A DNA stretch of 64,000 bases from Telopea speciosissima (GCF_018873765.1 NC_057922.1:12041563-12105562), one strand, 5' to 3'; counted from the stretch's first letter, positions 36,717-49,739 are shown. Notes: generated by a model not told the origin, from the sequence alone. Program-made: numbers and translations.

Positions 36717-37842
36717 TGTGGGAGCTGTTACAAAGCAGCGGCTTCAAGCCTCCTCTATGCACAGGAACCGCACATGATAGAAATACATATTGACTTCTAC
36801 CTCTAAAAAGAGAAAAAAGAAATACATGTCGACTCGTTAAGTGACTTCTTTTTTCAAAGACAGATTCTTATGGACAGCACGTGTCTCCAACTCTTCGGTA
36901 AGCAACCGCGTAAAGATTGTCAAGGCAAGAAACCAACTCACCCACATTCTGTTTATGAGGTCACACACCCTACTGTGAGTGAGAATACCACCAAAATGAT
37001 GCTAAAGGGACCTTTCGGAATCTCACACTGACACTATCATTCATAATGAGCTTTCAAAAAGTTTCTTCTCACTCCCACATTCATTATTCCCTATATTCAC
37101 ATTTAACAAAATTCAAGGACTATTGGACGAGGAGGGTAATTTGGATATTTACAAAAATACTGAGTTTTCTTTTGATCACTAAAAGGCTTTAGATGCATTT
37201 GAAAGGGTATTTTAGAGCATATATTAAAATTATAGAAGGTTCCATTTGTTTGGAGGGGACTTAGAGTGGAAGAATTAAGATGAGAAAATACTAATGTGGT
37301 ACTTCAAAATCTCATTCCAATCTTGTTTGGTTATCTTGGGATAGTAGATTTACAAAGTTTAAGGAACATCATTAAATGTATTGTGTACTAATATGGTATT
37401 TCAAAATCCATTTATATTCTGTCCAAAATCCAATCAAATTAATAGGATTTTGGTTACCATTAATGGGAAAAATAACTTTAACCTCAACATTTTTATCCTA
37501 ATAAAATCCCACCAATATGTGGATCCCATCTTTCAACAATCCCATTTCACTTTCCACTCTAAACAAATGAAACCTAAGAATTTATGAATCATAGGATAAT
37601 ATGGTAAACTTTCTCGACATCTTCTTCGTATAAAGAGGGAAAAAAATTTTAGTTTCCCAGTTATGGGATTCCTTTCCTTTACGGGAGAATAATATTCTCG
37701 TCAAAAAGTTCCAGGAAAAAAGGAAAAATAAAAAATTACTTTGTAATTTTACAGGTATCCGTTTAGTGGTAGTTTTTTATTTTTTTGTGTAGAGGTTTAG
37801 TGCTAGTTTATCACCACAATAGTAACAAATTACATGAAAAAA

Positions 37843-39536
37843 GGAAAAATAAAAAATTACACCCCCTCCCCAATACTTTGCTCTAATTACATAGAAGTCT
37901 TGTATTTTCAACAATTACATACACCTTCCCTACAGATTAAAGTGGTGACGTCAGTAAAGGCTAATTCGTTTCAATGCAACATGCACTTTTTTCTTCATTC
38001 TTCTTCCTCCTCCTGCAACTCCGCCCTCACCTCTGCTGCCGGGGCAATCCATCTCCCCACCCCAACCCCTGCTGCCGGCACAACCCATCTCCCCGTCCCA
38101 CCACCACTCATGTTCTCTCCTCGACAGACAGACTAACTCCTGATATCTTGGGTAATTAACAGTAGTACAGTACGGATGTTCGCAACCAAAACGGTAAGTT
38201 CCTTCTCCATTTGAAGCTCCTCTCTTTCAGTGAAATATAATGAAGTGTCTGTATTGGTAGTGGAGGCCTGTCAATTGCGAAATCGTCTCTTCTACTTATT
38301 ATATATAATGGAATTTGTTTTAAACAAGACTGAGTGTTACAATTTGTGATTAACAGAACTGAATATGCCTCGCTTGCAGGCTGGTCAGCATCCACCACTG
38401 AATGTATTCCAGTGGAGATTGGGCCACTGAAACCTACCTAATTGTTGGTCAAAATAAGAGTTAATGCGATGGGCATCACCAAACTTGAGCCAATTTGTAG
38501 AGGTTTTGGTGTCTTGATTTCTGATGATGGACTGCTGTGTTTTAAGGACTATATGGGTATTTCGGTAAATTTCTTTTATAGGGTTTCTTTATAAATCTGT
38601 ATCGACAGTTCTTTTTGTATTGCAAATCTGAGAGAGGTGTGAGGAAGAGCGACTGTAATCCTATTCTCTATTGATAGTGAAACAGATCTCATCTCACCGT
38701 AGGCGTAGGCAATCTTGTGGAACTACGTAAATCTTTGTGTGCATTTTGTAATTGTGTTTGCAATTTTCATTATTCTCTGCATCGTGTGTTAGGTTTAACA
38801 CCAATTTTCAACCTAGGAAGGTCAAGTTTGTGGCTGGAACTTGGTTTTGAAACCTGTCTCTGTTGTATCAACACTTACAAACAGAACCTCCTTTTATACT
38901 CTACTGAGAATTCTTTGGTTTCTCATTTCTACATAATTACCACCGAGGAGGATACACAATCTCTCTTCCAAATAGTTTGGCTACTCACTTTTATATGATT
39001 TTACTTGTAAACAGAAACTCGTTTGGTGTTTCTCAAAACAGATTTCTCAGTTTTATATCAGTCTCTGTTTTCCACTCACCTACAAGTGAGAAATGGCTAA
39101 CAAAACAAGCAATCAAAGCACCCATCAAACCTCTATGTCAGATTCATGTATAACTTCTGTAATGGGAAGGTTGATAATGGATCTTATTGTGATTGTTTTG
39201 TAGCTGTTCTTCTTTCACAATTGTTATTTGTTTTAACAACCTCCTCAAACCCCACAAAGAGGACAGAGCTGCCAAGAGAGAAAGAGCATTAGTGAGGTCG
39301 GGGAGACGGGGTTGCACTGACAGCAGGGGTGGGGCTGGAGTTGCAGGGAAAGGGTCGAAGAGGGTGATTGAGGAAGATAATGTAGGGGAAGTGTTAAGGG
39401 TAAAATAGTCTTTTTCCAACTATAACTAACATCAGGGTAACACCGTCGGCCAAAGGGGGTACGAGTGTAATTATTGAAAACATAGAGGAAGAGTGTAATT
39501 AGGGCAAAGTACAAGGGAGGGGTGTGTAATTTTCCC
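37843..39536. mobile_element. non-autonomous DNA element with long terminal inverted repeats
   Basis: The left end (GG.AAAATTACACCCC, from 37843) and the right end (inverse GGGAAAATTACACACCCCTC, to 39536) are inverted and stay similar for about 280 bases, including TTTGCTCTAATTACA / TTTGCCCTAATTACA and TGCAACTCC...CATCTCCCC-type segments. Long TIRs are typical of Mutator-like elements. Flanks TGAAAAAA and TAAAAAAA may be the target duplication, but they are low complexity. No transposase is visible; the interior contains an LTR-like segment (about 38540-38760). Confidence 0.6.
38540..38790 (+). mobile_element. LTR-like fragment inside the long-TIR element
   Basis: The text around 38680-38740 (GATCTCATCTCACCGTAGGC, then GAACTACGTAAATCTTTGTG) has the form of the 3' part of plant copia LTRs, where a promoter/leader segment ends in a CGTAGGCAA...ACCACGTAAATC motif. 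No coding part or second LTR is visible. Confidence 0.4.
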
Positions 39537-39714
39537 TAAAAAAATTGAATCGGGGATCCGAATTGACCAAAATTGATCGGAATCAGTCAGAATTGAATGG
39601 TAAACAAGATAGAATTAGTGAGAATCGGCCGGTTTCGATTGGATCAATCATGGCCGATTCCAATGAAAATTGACTGATTCACCAATTTGATTCCCAATTT
39701 TTAAAGCCCTCATA

Positions 39715-40150
39715 ATGTTATTGATGAAGCATGATCTCATTCCAGAAAGTGTTGTGGCGATTCTTCAACGGGCCGTTTCACCTTCGAAACATGCCAGAAG
39801 GGCCTCTAGACCTAGTCAAGACCTTCAAATCGATATGTATTTCAACATATGTTGGGTTCTAGTCCGAACGAGATCGGGTGGGTTTTTGGGTCTGCAAGGG
39901 TAGTTATGTACTTTTCTAGGTTAGGGTTTTCTTATAAAGTTTAATTATCTCTTTGAGAGTGCGTGAAATCTAAGGATTTATAATTTTGCTTCACAGAAGT
40001 AGTGAAATAGTTCTATGCTCGCTGTGGATGTAGCCTACCTACTTGGGGGTGAACCACATAAAATCTAGTGGTGTGTTTTGTCTTCTCTTTATCTTCGTTT
40101 TCTTCTGCAAAAATCCCCATTTCTGGGCATTGTTTTTCTAACACTTAATA
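39715..40150 (+). mobile_element. second LTR-like fragment
   Basis: The segment contains GGGTTTTCTTATAAAGTTTA, then GCTGTGGATGTAGCCTACC and TGAACCACATAAAATCTAG, the same order of motifs as the fragment at 38540. Probably a degenerate solo LTR. Noncoding. Confidence 0.4.
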
Positions 40151-41677
40151 CCACGAAACTTGACTCGCAAGAAATTGCTGACTCCTTTAAGTGAATTCAA
40201 GTTAGATTTAGGATATATTGTCAAAGCTTAAATGTATTAGTGAATTCATAGTTCTAGGGCTTTACCCAAAAATAAAAAATTCATAGATTTAGCACTCTAC
40301 ACCACCTGGCTAATCAACCGAGTACGGTTCAATGGGAGTGTGAAAGTCCATGACATCCTGAGATCGCGAACCTACTGTACTGGCAAGGGTACCAGCCAAG
40401 CAAGCAGTGCTCTTCAAGAAAACTAATGTGGTCAAGACAAATCCTCTACGATGAGGGCATCACCCAATGAGCATCCAATAGTTGCGATGTTTGGGCTCCT
40501 TTGGCAAACTTAGGTTGTGTTTGATATGCATTCTTGAAATGCATTTCAGGTCGATTTTGCATAATTGTTTTTATCCTCTAAGAATGCGAAATCGACCTGG
40601 AATGCATACCAAATTGAGCCTTAGTCAAGAACACAAAAAAAAAAAAAAAGAACAAAGCAAGAAACAATCAATTGTGGGGTGGAGTAGCAATGCAAGGGGT
40701 GAGGGAGAGGGGGTGTGCCTAGAAGAAGAAGAGGAGGCGAATGAAAGGGATTTTCATCCTCTCAAGTGAGGTGCACTAAGCAATGCACATTTAGGCTGTA
40801 TTAGGATGTCTATTTTTATCATCCAAGAATGCAAAATCAACTTGTAATGTATTCTAAGAATGCATACCAAACACATCTTAAAGTGCATCCGATGGTGGCC
40901 ATTGCATTTGAGAAGATTAATTAAAATCCATAAATATGTTCTTGGCCACCGTTGGATGCACTTTAAAGGTGCATCGCACTTGAGAGGATAAAAAATCGAA
41001 AAAAGATGTGAGTTTTTACTTAAAATTTGATTTATATTTTACCCACCAAAGGATAAAATAAAAATAAAAAATAATTAACGGTGAGAGATTTTCAATGGAC
41101 CTGGCTCCTGTCCAGCCGTCCAGTCCCGCTAAACGACAGCAAAAAAACTCACCTGTGAAATGATCACTTTACCCCTATTTTTACTGCTGTTTAACAGGAC
41201 TGGACGCTCTAGCTCCCGCCACGGCTAGACAGAATCCTGATATATTTTCAACACGGTTTCTACATGACAATGCCAAGGGGTAGAGGCTACTTCGCTGCTC
41301 CTGAGTAGCAGCTATATTTTAACCATTCTCCGACATCATTCAAGATTCTAAGACTTAATCACTAAGTCTTTAAACAAGACTAAACTCACAGCGAATTATT
41401 TGAAAAAGTTACCAAACGGTCAGTTACATAAACCTTTAAAAGACACTAGTCTAGTCTATTTTAACCCAAAAAAAAAAACTAGTCTAGTCTACATAAGCTC
41501 CACATGCAGCTGTTTGTCTTGTTCATCACGCCACTCCTCTTCAGCTCCCAAGCAACTTTAGAGAAACCAATTAAGTTAGTTTTTTTAGCTTCTCTCAGAA
41601 TTTTCTTTCTTTCTTTTTCTTCGTCATCTGTAAAACCCAGAGACCACTCTCTGTTGCGTCGCTTCAATTCTCAAGAC

Positions 41678-42064
41678 ATGGGCTTAGACGACTGGTTACC
41701 ACTGAACCGCTTAAAGAGAGCTGTGAAGAAGGTGAGGTTTGTACTCAACTTTGATCTCAATCGATGGCGTTTTGCTTCTAATATCCGCAGATCGAAACAA
41801 AAGCGATTGAGCTTCAACGATCGGCCTGGATTGCAGGCGATAAACGACGATACCGACACAGAAGAAGTCATCGGCGGTGTTTCGCCGAGGAGGGCACTTC
41901 AAAGGACAATGAGCTCTCCAATGTCTTCTGATGAAGATATTGATAAGAGGGCAGAGATGTTTATTACGAATTTCTATAAGCAACTTCGAATGGAAAGACA
42001 GGTCTCACTGAATCTTCAGTACTGCAGAGTAGATAGCTTGAAGAGCACTCGATCGGATTCATGA
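41678..42064 (+). CDS. DUF761-family small protein, 128 aa, intronless
   Basis: The protein starts MGLDDWLPLNRLKRAVKKVR, is basic near the N terminus, has the segment SFNDRPGL in the middle, and ends in the DUF761 signature around DEDIDKRAEMFITNFYKQLR followed by MERQVSLNLQY. DUF761 (cotton-fibre-expressed type) is plant-specific and its biochemical role is unknown. The frame is open from an ATG at 41504, but the 58 extra residues are hydrophobic and unlike the family, so I prefer 41678. No nearby partner gene; plus strand, alone between repeats. Confidence 0.85.
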   Translation: MGLDDWLPLNRLKRAVKKVRFVLNFDLNRWRFASNIRRSKQKRLSFNDRPGLQAINDDTDTEEVIGGVSPRRALQRTMSSPMSSDEDIDKRAEMFITNFYKQLRMERQVSLNLQYCRVDSLKSTRSDS

Positions 42065-43480
42065 AGATGGGTTTTGAATGTTCTCGTTGAAAGGTAAAGG
42101 TTTGTGTTTCAGAAGGGGATCTCCTTGGCAACAAGGATCATTCTTTAATTCTTTCCCCTTTTCTTTCTGTTTTTTTTTTTCCGGGTAATTTGCATTTGTG
42201 GTGATTTTTTTTTTTTCTGAGATCTCACCTGAAGATTTTCAATTTTCCGGCGGACTAAAATGTGTGTTAGCCGCCATTGATGTAGTTATTGTTTACAGAA
42301 AACCAAAAAAATATATATATATTTTTGTAAATTGAAATTGGTACGGAGATTGTGTAAATATTAGCCGATTCTGTGAGATGATCTTTACACTTTACCTGCA
42401 ATGGAATTCATTCCCAAACTCAATTGGGTCAGGTTGGAACAGGGGATCTTCTAGCTGGGAGAGACGACGACAATTAATGTACAGAGTTGTACACAAACAG
42501 AACACTAAATAGGCCACATTTGTCAATCCATGCTACCTCGGAGTCAGTCTGGACTGTAACTGAGAATATTTAAATGGTAAAAAAACAGATTGGGAGTGGG
42601 CGCCCTGCGCACAGACACTTGGGGAGTGAAATGACCGCCCGCCTGTCATGAAATGTGTAAATGACTTCCCACTTGATGTCTTGCACGCTGCACGCTGCAC
42701 GCAGGAGCCACCCTTCGAGATAGAAAACATTTTGGCCATTAAGAAATAGGTCAGACTTTGCTAGTTCCAAGATAGCCTAGCTGGTCTTTGGAAAATTATG
42801 GTGCAAAGGGCTGTTTGGTTTAGAAAAGTGAGTTAAAATGGCTAAAAGTGAAGCAAAAGCAACGGACTTTTTCAATAGAGCGCTTAGGGTGTGTATGGTA
42901 ACGTGGAACAATTTAGTATTTCCTAGTTAGAAATACTTTTTTATGTTTTGTGTTTATTTGGAATACTTTTGTACAAGAAAATGTTGTATAGTAAAATTAG
43001 GAAAAAAAATATTTCTGTAATAGTAACATGTATGAAATGCATATTAATTTTTTTTTTCGGTAAAGATACGAAATGCATATTAATAGAAGCATATCTTTTG
43101 GTGGCGGTGGTGGAAGTAATTATTGCGATGGTAGAGTTGAGAGTTGTTATTAATTATTATGTTGGGTCTTCTTTGTTTATGTTCTAAAAAGGCATTTTCA
43201 ATTTGCTTCTCAAAAGATCAAGAAATGTGTTTTTTTTTAATTTTTAAATCCAATTCATTTTAAAAGGTAAAAAACATATCAAACATCACATACATGTTCT
43301 GTTCCAAATGTGTTCCAAAAAAGCACAAAAACACCATAATTTTAACATTGCCATACACACACCCTTAGTGGCTAGTAGGGGTATCAAAAGTTGGTCCGCA
43401 TCAATAAGCTCGATTAATTATTTAATGTGCTGGTATCAATCACCGACCGATTAATAATCAAGTATTCCCAATGCAAGGTG
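42065..43480. other. 3' flank of DUF761 gene and repeats
   Basis: Contains the likely 3' UTR (T-rich, 42120-42240) and AT-rich repeat-like DNA. No gene recognised. Confidence 0.5.
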
Positions 43481-43484
43481 CCTA

Positions 43485-43600
43485 ATGGTCACCTAACCTT
43501 TGCATTTTCATCAAAGTCACATAAGCCTTCAAGTGGATTCTAGGGTCACCGATCTCATTGAATTTTCCAGACTGCCATTTGAATTCTTCTGAGTTTCTAA
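43485..43600 (-). pseudogene. gypsy-type gag remnant
   Basis: The minus strand reads EEFKWQSGKF then NEIGDPRIHLKAYVTLM, which has the shape of the conserved N-terminal block of plant Ty3/gypsy gag (…FDGTGDPxxHL…). No polymerase part was found next to it, and flanking frames contain stops. Confidence 0.45.
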
Positions 43601-44090
43601 CATCAAGGAAAAAACACAACCATCTGTATCTATCATTTGGTCCTCTATATCCTTGATGTTTTTGAAGACATGCTCTAACTTTTCAAACTTCTCTCTCATT
43701 TTCTTTTCCCTATCAGTCTCAAAGGGTTCCCAAGGAGTATTTATTACGACGTCATCCTCCCCTTCTTCCAGGATTATCTATCTTGTGAGAACCTCAAGAT
43801 GTGGCTAAGGGCACCCCCGATGTAGAGGGTCCAGCGTGCTTACGATCACCTAGTGACACTGTCGCATTAGGCTTGGCTTGTTGTCTAGGAAAACTAAAGG
43901 AGTTGGGTCATTGCCTTCTTCATTTCGGCTGGCAAACCGATCTAGTCGAGGGGATTGGGGCATCACGATACTCAATTCCTATCAGGTACATGTCAACGAC
44001 AACAAGAAAATGTTCTTTGGGGCTATGTTTTGTGGGATTTGGCCAAGGGAAATTAAAAGATGATGAATAAGGATGATTCTGATGCTTTCT

Positions 44091-44184
44091 AAGTAGTAGA
44101 CAACACGTGGAGTCTATAAGAGCTGGCAATCTTATGTTATCACAAATGGTGGGCATCCCATGGAAGAGACACAGAGAGAATACT
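44091..44184 (+). repeat. left copy of a 94-bp inverted repeat pair
   Basis: Starts AAGTAGTAGACAACACGTGG and ends AGAGAGAATACT. The inverse copy at 47395-47487 has the same ends and is about 88% identical. The pair encloses 3.2 kb, including the poly-C tract. Confidence 0.8.
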
Positions 44185-44200
44185 AAGCCCAACACCCATT

Positions 44201-44490
<290 letters not shown>

Positions 44491-44509
44491 TAAATATAGG
44501 AGATATTGG

Positions 44510-44815
44510 AATCAAGGGGCATAGCAAGGATCAGAAATCATACCATCCGGAAGAGTGAGAACCCATTTATCGCGTCTTGTGTGAATTTGATTTTCATAGC
44601 CAATTTTCCATCTCAACTCCATTTTGAGAACCTTCTTACCCTCCATAATGTTTCTCCACGGTCACAACGGATTTGAACCCAGCTTAGCCTCGAGGAACTC
44701 GCATTTCAGAAAATAAATCGATTCCAAGAAATCTTAGCAAGAAGGGCTTTATTGTGCATTGTTGGATCTTTAAAACCGAAGCCTCCATTATATTTCTCCA
44801 CGCACACGACGGGTG
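44510..44815 (-). pseudogene. L1-type LINE ORF2 fragment
   Basis: The minus strand reads EKYNGGFGFKDPTMHNKALL then AKISWN, the block that follows the reverse transcriptase in plant L1 ORF2 (GGLGFKD...NxALLAKxxW). A stop follows soon after, and no other domain is attached. Confidence 0.55.
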
Positions 44816-45037
44816 AACAAACAAGTGGCATCAAGTCCAATGCCGCACTTTGAGAGGTCACTAAAAAATCCAAACATTAAATATCCCTCCAATTTCGTCA
44901 TTTCGAAGATTCCCTCGTGGAATCAATTCCAATTCCGCTCCACTTTGAAGGGTCAATGTATTTGCAAAAACCTCCACCAATTAATTCAAGCACTCCCTAC
45001 TCTCTAGGTTACAAATTTACAATGTTATATGGTCGCA

Positions 45038-45413
45038 ATGAAGGGTAAAACAGTCATAATCAAACACCGAATACGTAGCGCTCGACTTCAACTCCTCAAC
45101 GGACGCTCATCTCCTCCGACATTCTCCGGTGAGCTGGTTCCAACATTGTTTCTCTCTCTCTTTCGGCATTTAATTATCTGAAACCCTGTGGACACGGTCC
45201 TCGGTTTCTCTGATTTTATTCCAAATGAAGCATAAAGACATGGTTTTGGTTCTCTTTTTTCATAACCATTAACTGATCATGATTGGTGTTTTTGCAGGTA
45301 ATATATCATTGCCCAAGGAATACAATCTCTGCAATTTTGGGCAGAAAAATAGGTATCACTATGGGTTGTCTTCACGTCATTTTGAAGATAAACAGCTCCT
45401 GCAGGAGTTATGA
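45038..45413 (+). CDS. possible two-exon small protein, 68 aa, unidentified
   Basis: The ATG at 45038 opens a basic N terminus (MKGKTVIIKHRIRSARL) that runs to a GTGAGC donor at 45129. A TTTTTGCAG acceptor at 45297 restores the frame (exon 45298-45413, …NISLPKEYNLCNFGQKNR…) up to TGA. The basic, Arg-rich start would suit a mitochondrial presequence. I do not recognise the protein, and it may be the 5' end of a decayed gene. The splice is inferred from consensus sites only. Confidence 0.3.
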
Positions 45414-48400
45414 TTTTGCAATTAGTGATTTTATCAATTCTTTTGTTCTATATGATGGAACGCGTGGGTATACGACGACTTTGTTACATTTTTCCGTTTC
45501 TCTCATTTTAGGTTGCCCGTGATTGTTCTAGTTGTCTAACATGGGTCTGGGATTGGACTGGAGGGAATGAGTGGGCTGGAGGGATTGTTCTAGTTACAAA
45601 TTTTTATTTTTATTTTTATTTTTGATTTCTTAGCTATTTCTAACAAATAAATCCCAAAATCTCCTTTATTAGTTTCAGCTTAGAACTCTTAAAGAAGAAA
45701 CCACACTAATCTGTTTCATTTGGATTAATTCATACTTCTCTTTGTGGCGCATTAACTTATTCTTTTTAACAAAATAAATTTATTTGGTAGTCTATATTAA
45801 TATCTCAGAGGTTCAAGTAGTAATTATGATTGTCTAGCCTGCTGCAGTTAGTTGTTTATTTTCTAAAGAATTTGGTGGACGTTTGCAACCTGCTGAACAC
45901 TTGTCTCCCTGCCTTTCCATTAATTCTGTGCCATACTTTATGGCTCTTTACCTGTCTTGAAATGTTTTTTTTTTCCCCCCAACAAAAAGCCATAGGTGAA
46001 GGATGTAATCAGGAGAACAAAAGTTAAAGGAATAAATACGATTTTTAGCCTAGCTCTTTACTTACCCTTAAAGTGCATTGTTACATTAGGCAGTAGCTCT
46101 AACTGCTTTCTATTAACTTTTCTTGCTGGACCGACTCACCTGAGCAAAGTAATGTAGTCCTAGATAGACAAGGGATCTACTAGGAGCCAAGTAACCAGGA
46201 CCTTCCAAGCTGCTGTATCGATAGGGCAAGATTTGAGGCTTTAAGTCAAAACTAGGGTTAGGTTTAGGATAATGGGGGTGAGTCTTATATGGTAAAGCTA
46301 GGCAGGTTTATAGGATTCTAATGAGATAGGTTTAGTGAAGTTTGAATAAGAAATTCAAAAACAGAAAATTAGGGTTTCGGGTTTTGGGTTTTGGGAGAGA
46401 GGAGGGTGATGGAATTTAGGGTTTAGAGGCGGAGATAGGGCTAGGGCTTTAGGTCTAGTCCTCTAGGGGTTAAGAAGGTCACTCGGCCAAGGTTTGGTGA
46501 GTTTTTAATGGTTAAATATGGCAGAACTGTAAGTTAGGGTTTTAAGGATTAATGAAGCTTGAGGGGGATTAGAGTTTTGAGGTAGGAATGGGCCTAGGGT
46601 TAGGATCGAGTGGAGGGGATGAAGAGAGGCTACTATGGTTAGAGTTTGAATGAAATTGGATGGTGGAATTGGCCTGGACAGAATGTAGATGACCTAGGTT
46701 TGAGTGGATAGATTGGATTTAATGGGGGGAGATGATAATGGGGATCGATGGGGCTTAGTTTAGAGGATTAGGAAAAGAAGGGTGATTGCTAAACTGTAAA
46801 CTACTTAATTGGTATGGCAGATCTTCATTGGCAGCAGCTTGAAGATCAGAATTAGGTCCTCCCGATCTACAAGATACAAGGAGTCGATTGGAGGTCCACC
46901 AATCCCTTCACCTTGATAGGATCCACAAGGCACACTCACGATGGAGCAAGGCAGCAGCAGCAAAGGCAGCAAAGCAGAAAACTGAGTTTGAAAATCTGAA
47001 TTGTCGGGGAGCCTCCCACGACTTGTCTATTTTTAATTTGAAGGCCAATGGCCTAAATCCTATTCAGCCTAGGAATTTGAATCCTTGGCTGAATTCCTAT
47101 TACAAAAACAACTCACACCCTCTTTAGAAATTGTGGAGGGGTGGGACTACTTAATTAAAAGCTAAACAACTTAAAAGATTCCTAACAACCAATAGAAATA
47201 AATCACTTAAATTGAACCTTGGTCTGAACCGGTTCAATTTAAGTTTACAATTAAACTGAAAAATAAACTAAGTATGGGAAAATAAACTAAGGCTCCTAAC
47301 AGGTGGCTCTAATCTTAGGGCTGCCTCGTCTTCTTGTGGATGCTTGGACCTGCACCACAAAGAGATGAAACTAGTTAAGGAAATGGAAAACCACAGTATT
47401 CTCTCTGCGTCTCTCCCATGGGTTGCCACCATTTATGATAACATTAGGTTGCTAGCTCTTACAGACTCCACGTGTTGTCTACTACTTGGCATGTAAACAC
47501 CCTGTTCGTCCCATCTCAACTCTTGGTGCCTCAAGGCGTGGTAATTTGCAATCCCACTAGTATAATTGCTATTTCCAATGGACGGTATGGCCTTTAAAAG
47601 AGACAGATAGAACTTAGCGGAACTAGTGGATATCCGATGATGTCTCAATAAACAAGCTGCAGCCTAGTAACATGGAGAATTGCTCGAAATGACCTCAAAA
47701 TCATTCAGATATTTGCTGTAAAAGTAATGGGCCTAAAGTTATAGTAGAATAGTTCTAATAGGAGAATAGAAAACAGAGTGACAGAATTAGGCAAAACATA
47801 ACAAAAGCAGAAAAATTTCAGCAAATATGGTTAAACAGTTCAGAATGAATTAAAACTCCAGTCACAGGATCTGTACTAGAACATGCAAACAGTAGCAAAT
47901 CTTGAGAAATAGTAGAGAACAGCACAATCACATGATATAAAGTTGTAAAGATCTGATCTGAATCTCTGACAGCAGGATAAATAGAAAAGTACATTGAAGA
48001 ATGGAAGATAACAGGCTAGAATCCACCTAAACCTCTCCCAGAATCCACCAGCTTTGCTACTGAATCCTCAGCAGCGTGTTTTAGAAAACTGAACTCTGTA
48101 TAATGCTTAAAATCGATTGGGGGGGGGGGGGGTTTAGTGGCCTTACATGAATTTATTATTTGTGATAAGACTCAATCAGGATTGATTAAGGAGAAGTCAT
48201 CAACCAGATTGGACAATGAATGAAGAAAACAAAACAGACTAAACTACTCCAATTGATAGCTAATTGGAGTGTCCTAATCTGACTCAAGCAACTTTAATAA
48301 TAAAGAAAATACAACCAAAAAGGACTGGAATTAAATAATCCTAACCCATCCTAGCTAATGATAATAATAGCGAAGTAAAACATAAGAATAAAAAAGAAAA

Positions 48401-49559
48401 ATAAGACTGCTAAAAAGCCCACACGATTTGGAATCAGAAATTGGACATAACTGGAAACCGCAGGCTGTCATGATGGTCGAGTTCTGTCAGATTCTGCTGT
48501 TAGAGTTGACTGTCATGCTGTTAGGTCTGCTGGCAGATTTGCTTCCTTCTCCTCTGGCACTGCTGCTGGTACCTTGCTTCTGCATCAGAAAGTGCCTGAG
48601 AGAACAATAGCAATGAGGAGTTTGATTGCAGTAGTATCCTCTTCCATATCTTGATTTATTTCCCCAATTTCCCCCCTGTTTTCCATTTCACTGTTGGATC
48701 TGGGAATGAGCTGGAAGTAATAGTTATCAAATCTGATTTTGACTTCGGATTCCATATTGTAAGTTTCTATTTTCCATTCAAGTTTGGCTTGTTTGATCAG
48801 ATCTAATTTGACTTTGGATTTCATATTATAGTCTGGATTTGTGCAATTGAGTTATACATATTGCTGAGCATTCAAATATCTGTTGAATTTGAGTTTTTGA
48901 TTACAATTCAATTCCGTTTTATTGTCCAGAATTGCATTTTGGTACGTTTGTGGTTTTCTGAAATATGAATTACATATATTCAAGCTATTGTTTAGCATTT
49001 GAAACTCCTTTGCGAATGAATTTACTTCCTAGGTAGGCTATTTGCAAATGGATTAAAGAATTTTACTACTTTGCCTATTAAACAGTTGGGTCAACCGTTC
49101 TTGAAAATCTGCACTTTTCCAAATCCAGAAAGCAGACAGAATTCTAGCATTCCCATTTCTAAGGAAAATATAGCCAAATCAGATGGCGATCAAAAGAGTA
49201 AAGTCACATCTATTGGCCTGGCGAGCATTATCCATTAATAATTTGGCTTTGTATTATGGACTGTACTTGGCTACTCTTGGGTGTAACATTTATTTAACGT
49301 TCAATAGGATTAACCTGAATGCCCAACTCATTGTAATTCATAAAGTTAAACCTACCTTGGGTTCACTCTTCTTTGGATACATAGCACTTGTCATGCAAAT
49401 ATTATAGTACATAGGAAATAAATTCACATATTATTGGCATATGTTGCAACGTTTGAAAAATGTGTTCCAAATTTGTTTCAAACTACTGAAAAAATTAGCA
49501 TATTTTATACCTAGATTTTGTTATTTGTGAAAATTTTCCATAGCCTCAGGAACAGGCAT
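45414..49559. other. gene-poor region upstream of DHODH
   Basis: No recognised gene. 46240-46850 is a G-rich, T-poor stretch full of TTAGGGTTT-like text, resembling a transposon leader. The inverted repeat copy lies at 47395-47487. A G-run of about 12 lies at 48120-48132. The leucine-rich frame at 48428-48610 has no family resemblance I can name. Confidence 0.5.
47395..47487 (-). repeat. right copy of the 94-bp inverted repeat pair
   Basis: Inverse of 44091-44184. Both copies could read ESVRAGNLMLS / ESVRASNLMLS, so they may derive from a transposon coding or leader region; I do not recognise it. Confidence 0.8.
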
Positions 49560-49737
49560 ATTTTGTCCTATTGGGGCTTTGATGTAGGCCTTTTGCGGCC
49601 TCCCTCCTTTGCGTAGGCTGGGTGGTCGTCCTTTCCCCTTCCCCCCTTCTTTCCCCGCTTTCCTTTCTTGTATATGGTTCTCTTTCCCTGCCCCCCTTGG
49701 GGTTCGGTAATATATTCATTTACCAAAAAAAAAACTT
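49560..49737 (+). mobile_element. LINE 3' end with poly(A) tail
   Basis: The segment ends in TTCGGTAATATATTCATTTACC followed by ten A, the typical 3' terminus of plant L1-type LINEs; the minus-strand L1 ending at 55000 has the related tail CGTAATATATTTTTTTACTC. Severely 5'-truncated and noncoding. It lies about 350 bases upstream of the DHODH start codon. Confidence 0.55.
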
Positions 49738-49739
49738 TT

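Larger units (their letters stand above)
35374..41503. other. region between tRNA and DUF761 gene
   Basis: No gene recognised. Besides the MITE and the long-TIR element listed separately, it holds a C-run foldback at about 35860-36010, LTR-like pieces, and a fragment at 41100-41235 related to the repeat at 7116-7255. Confidence 0.5.

Noticed and set aside
41504-41677. Upstream ATG of the DUF761 frame
   Set aside because: The extra 58 residues are hydrophobic and unlike the family; the ATG at 41678 fits better.
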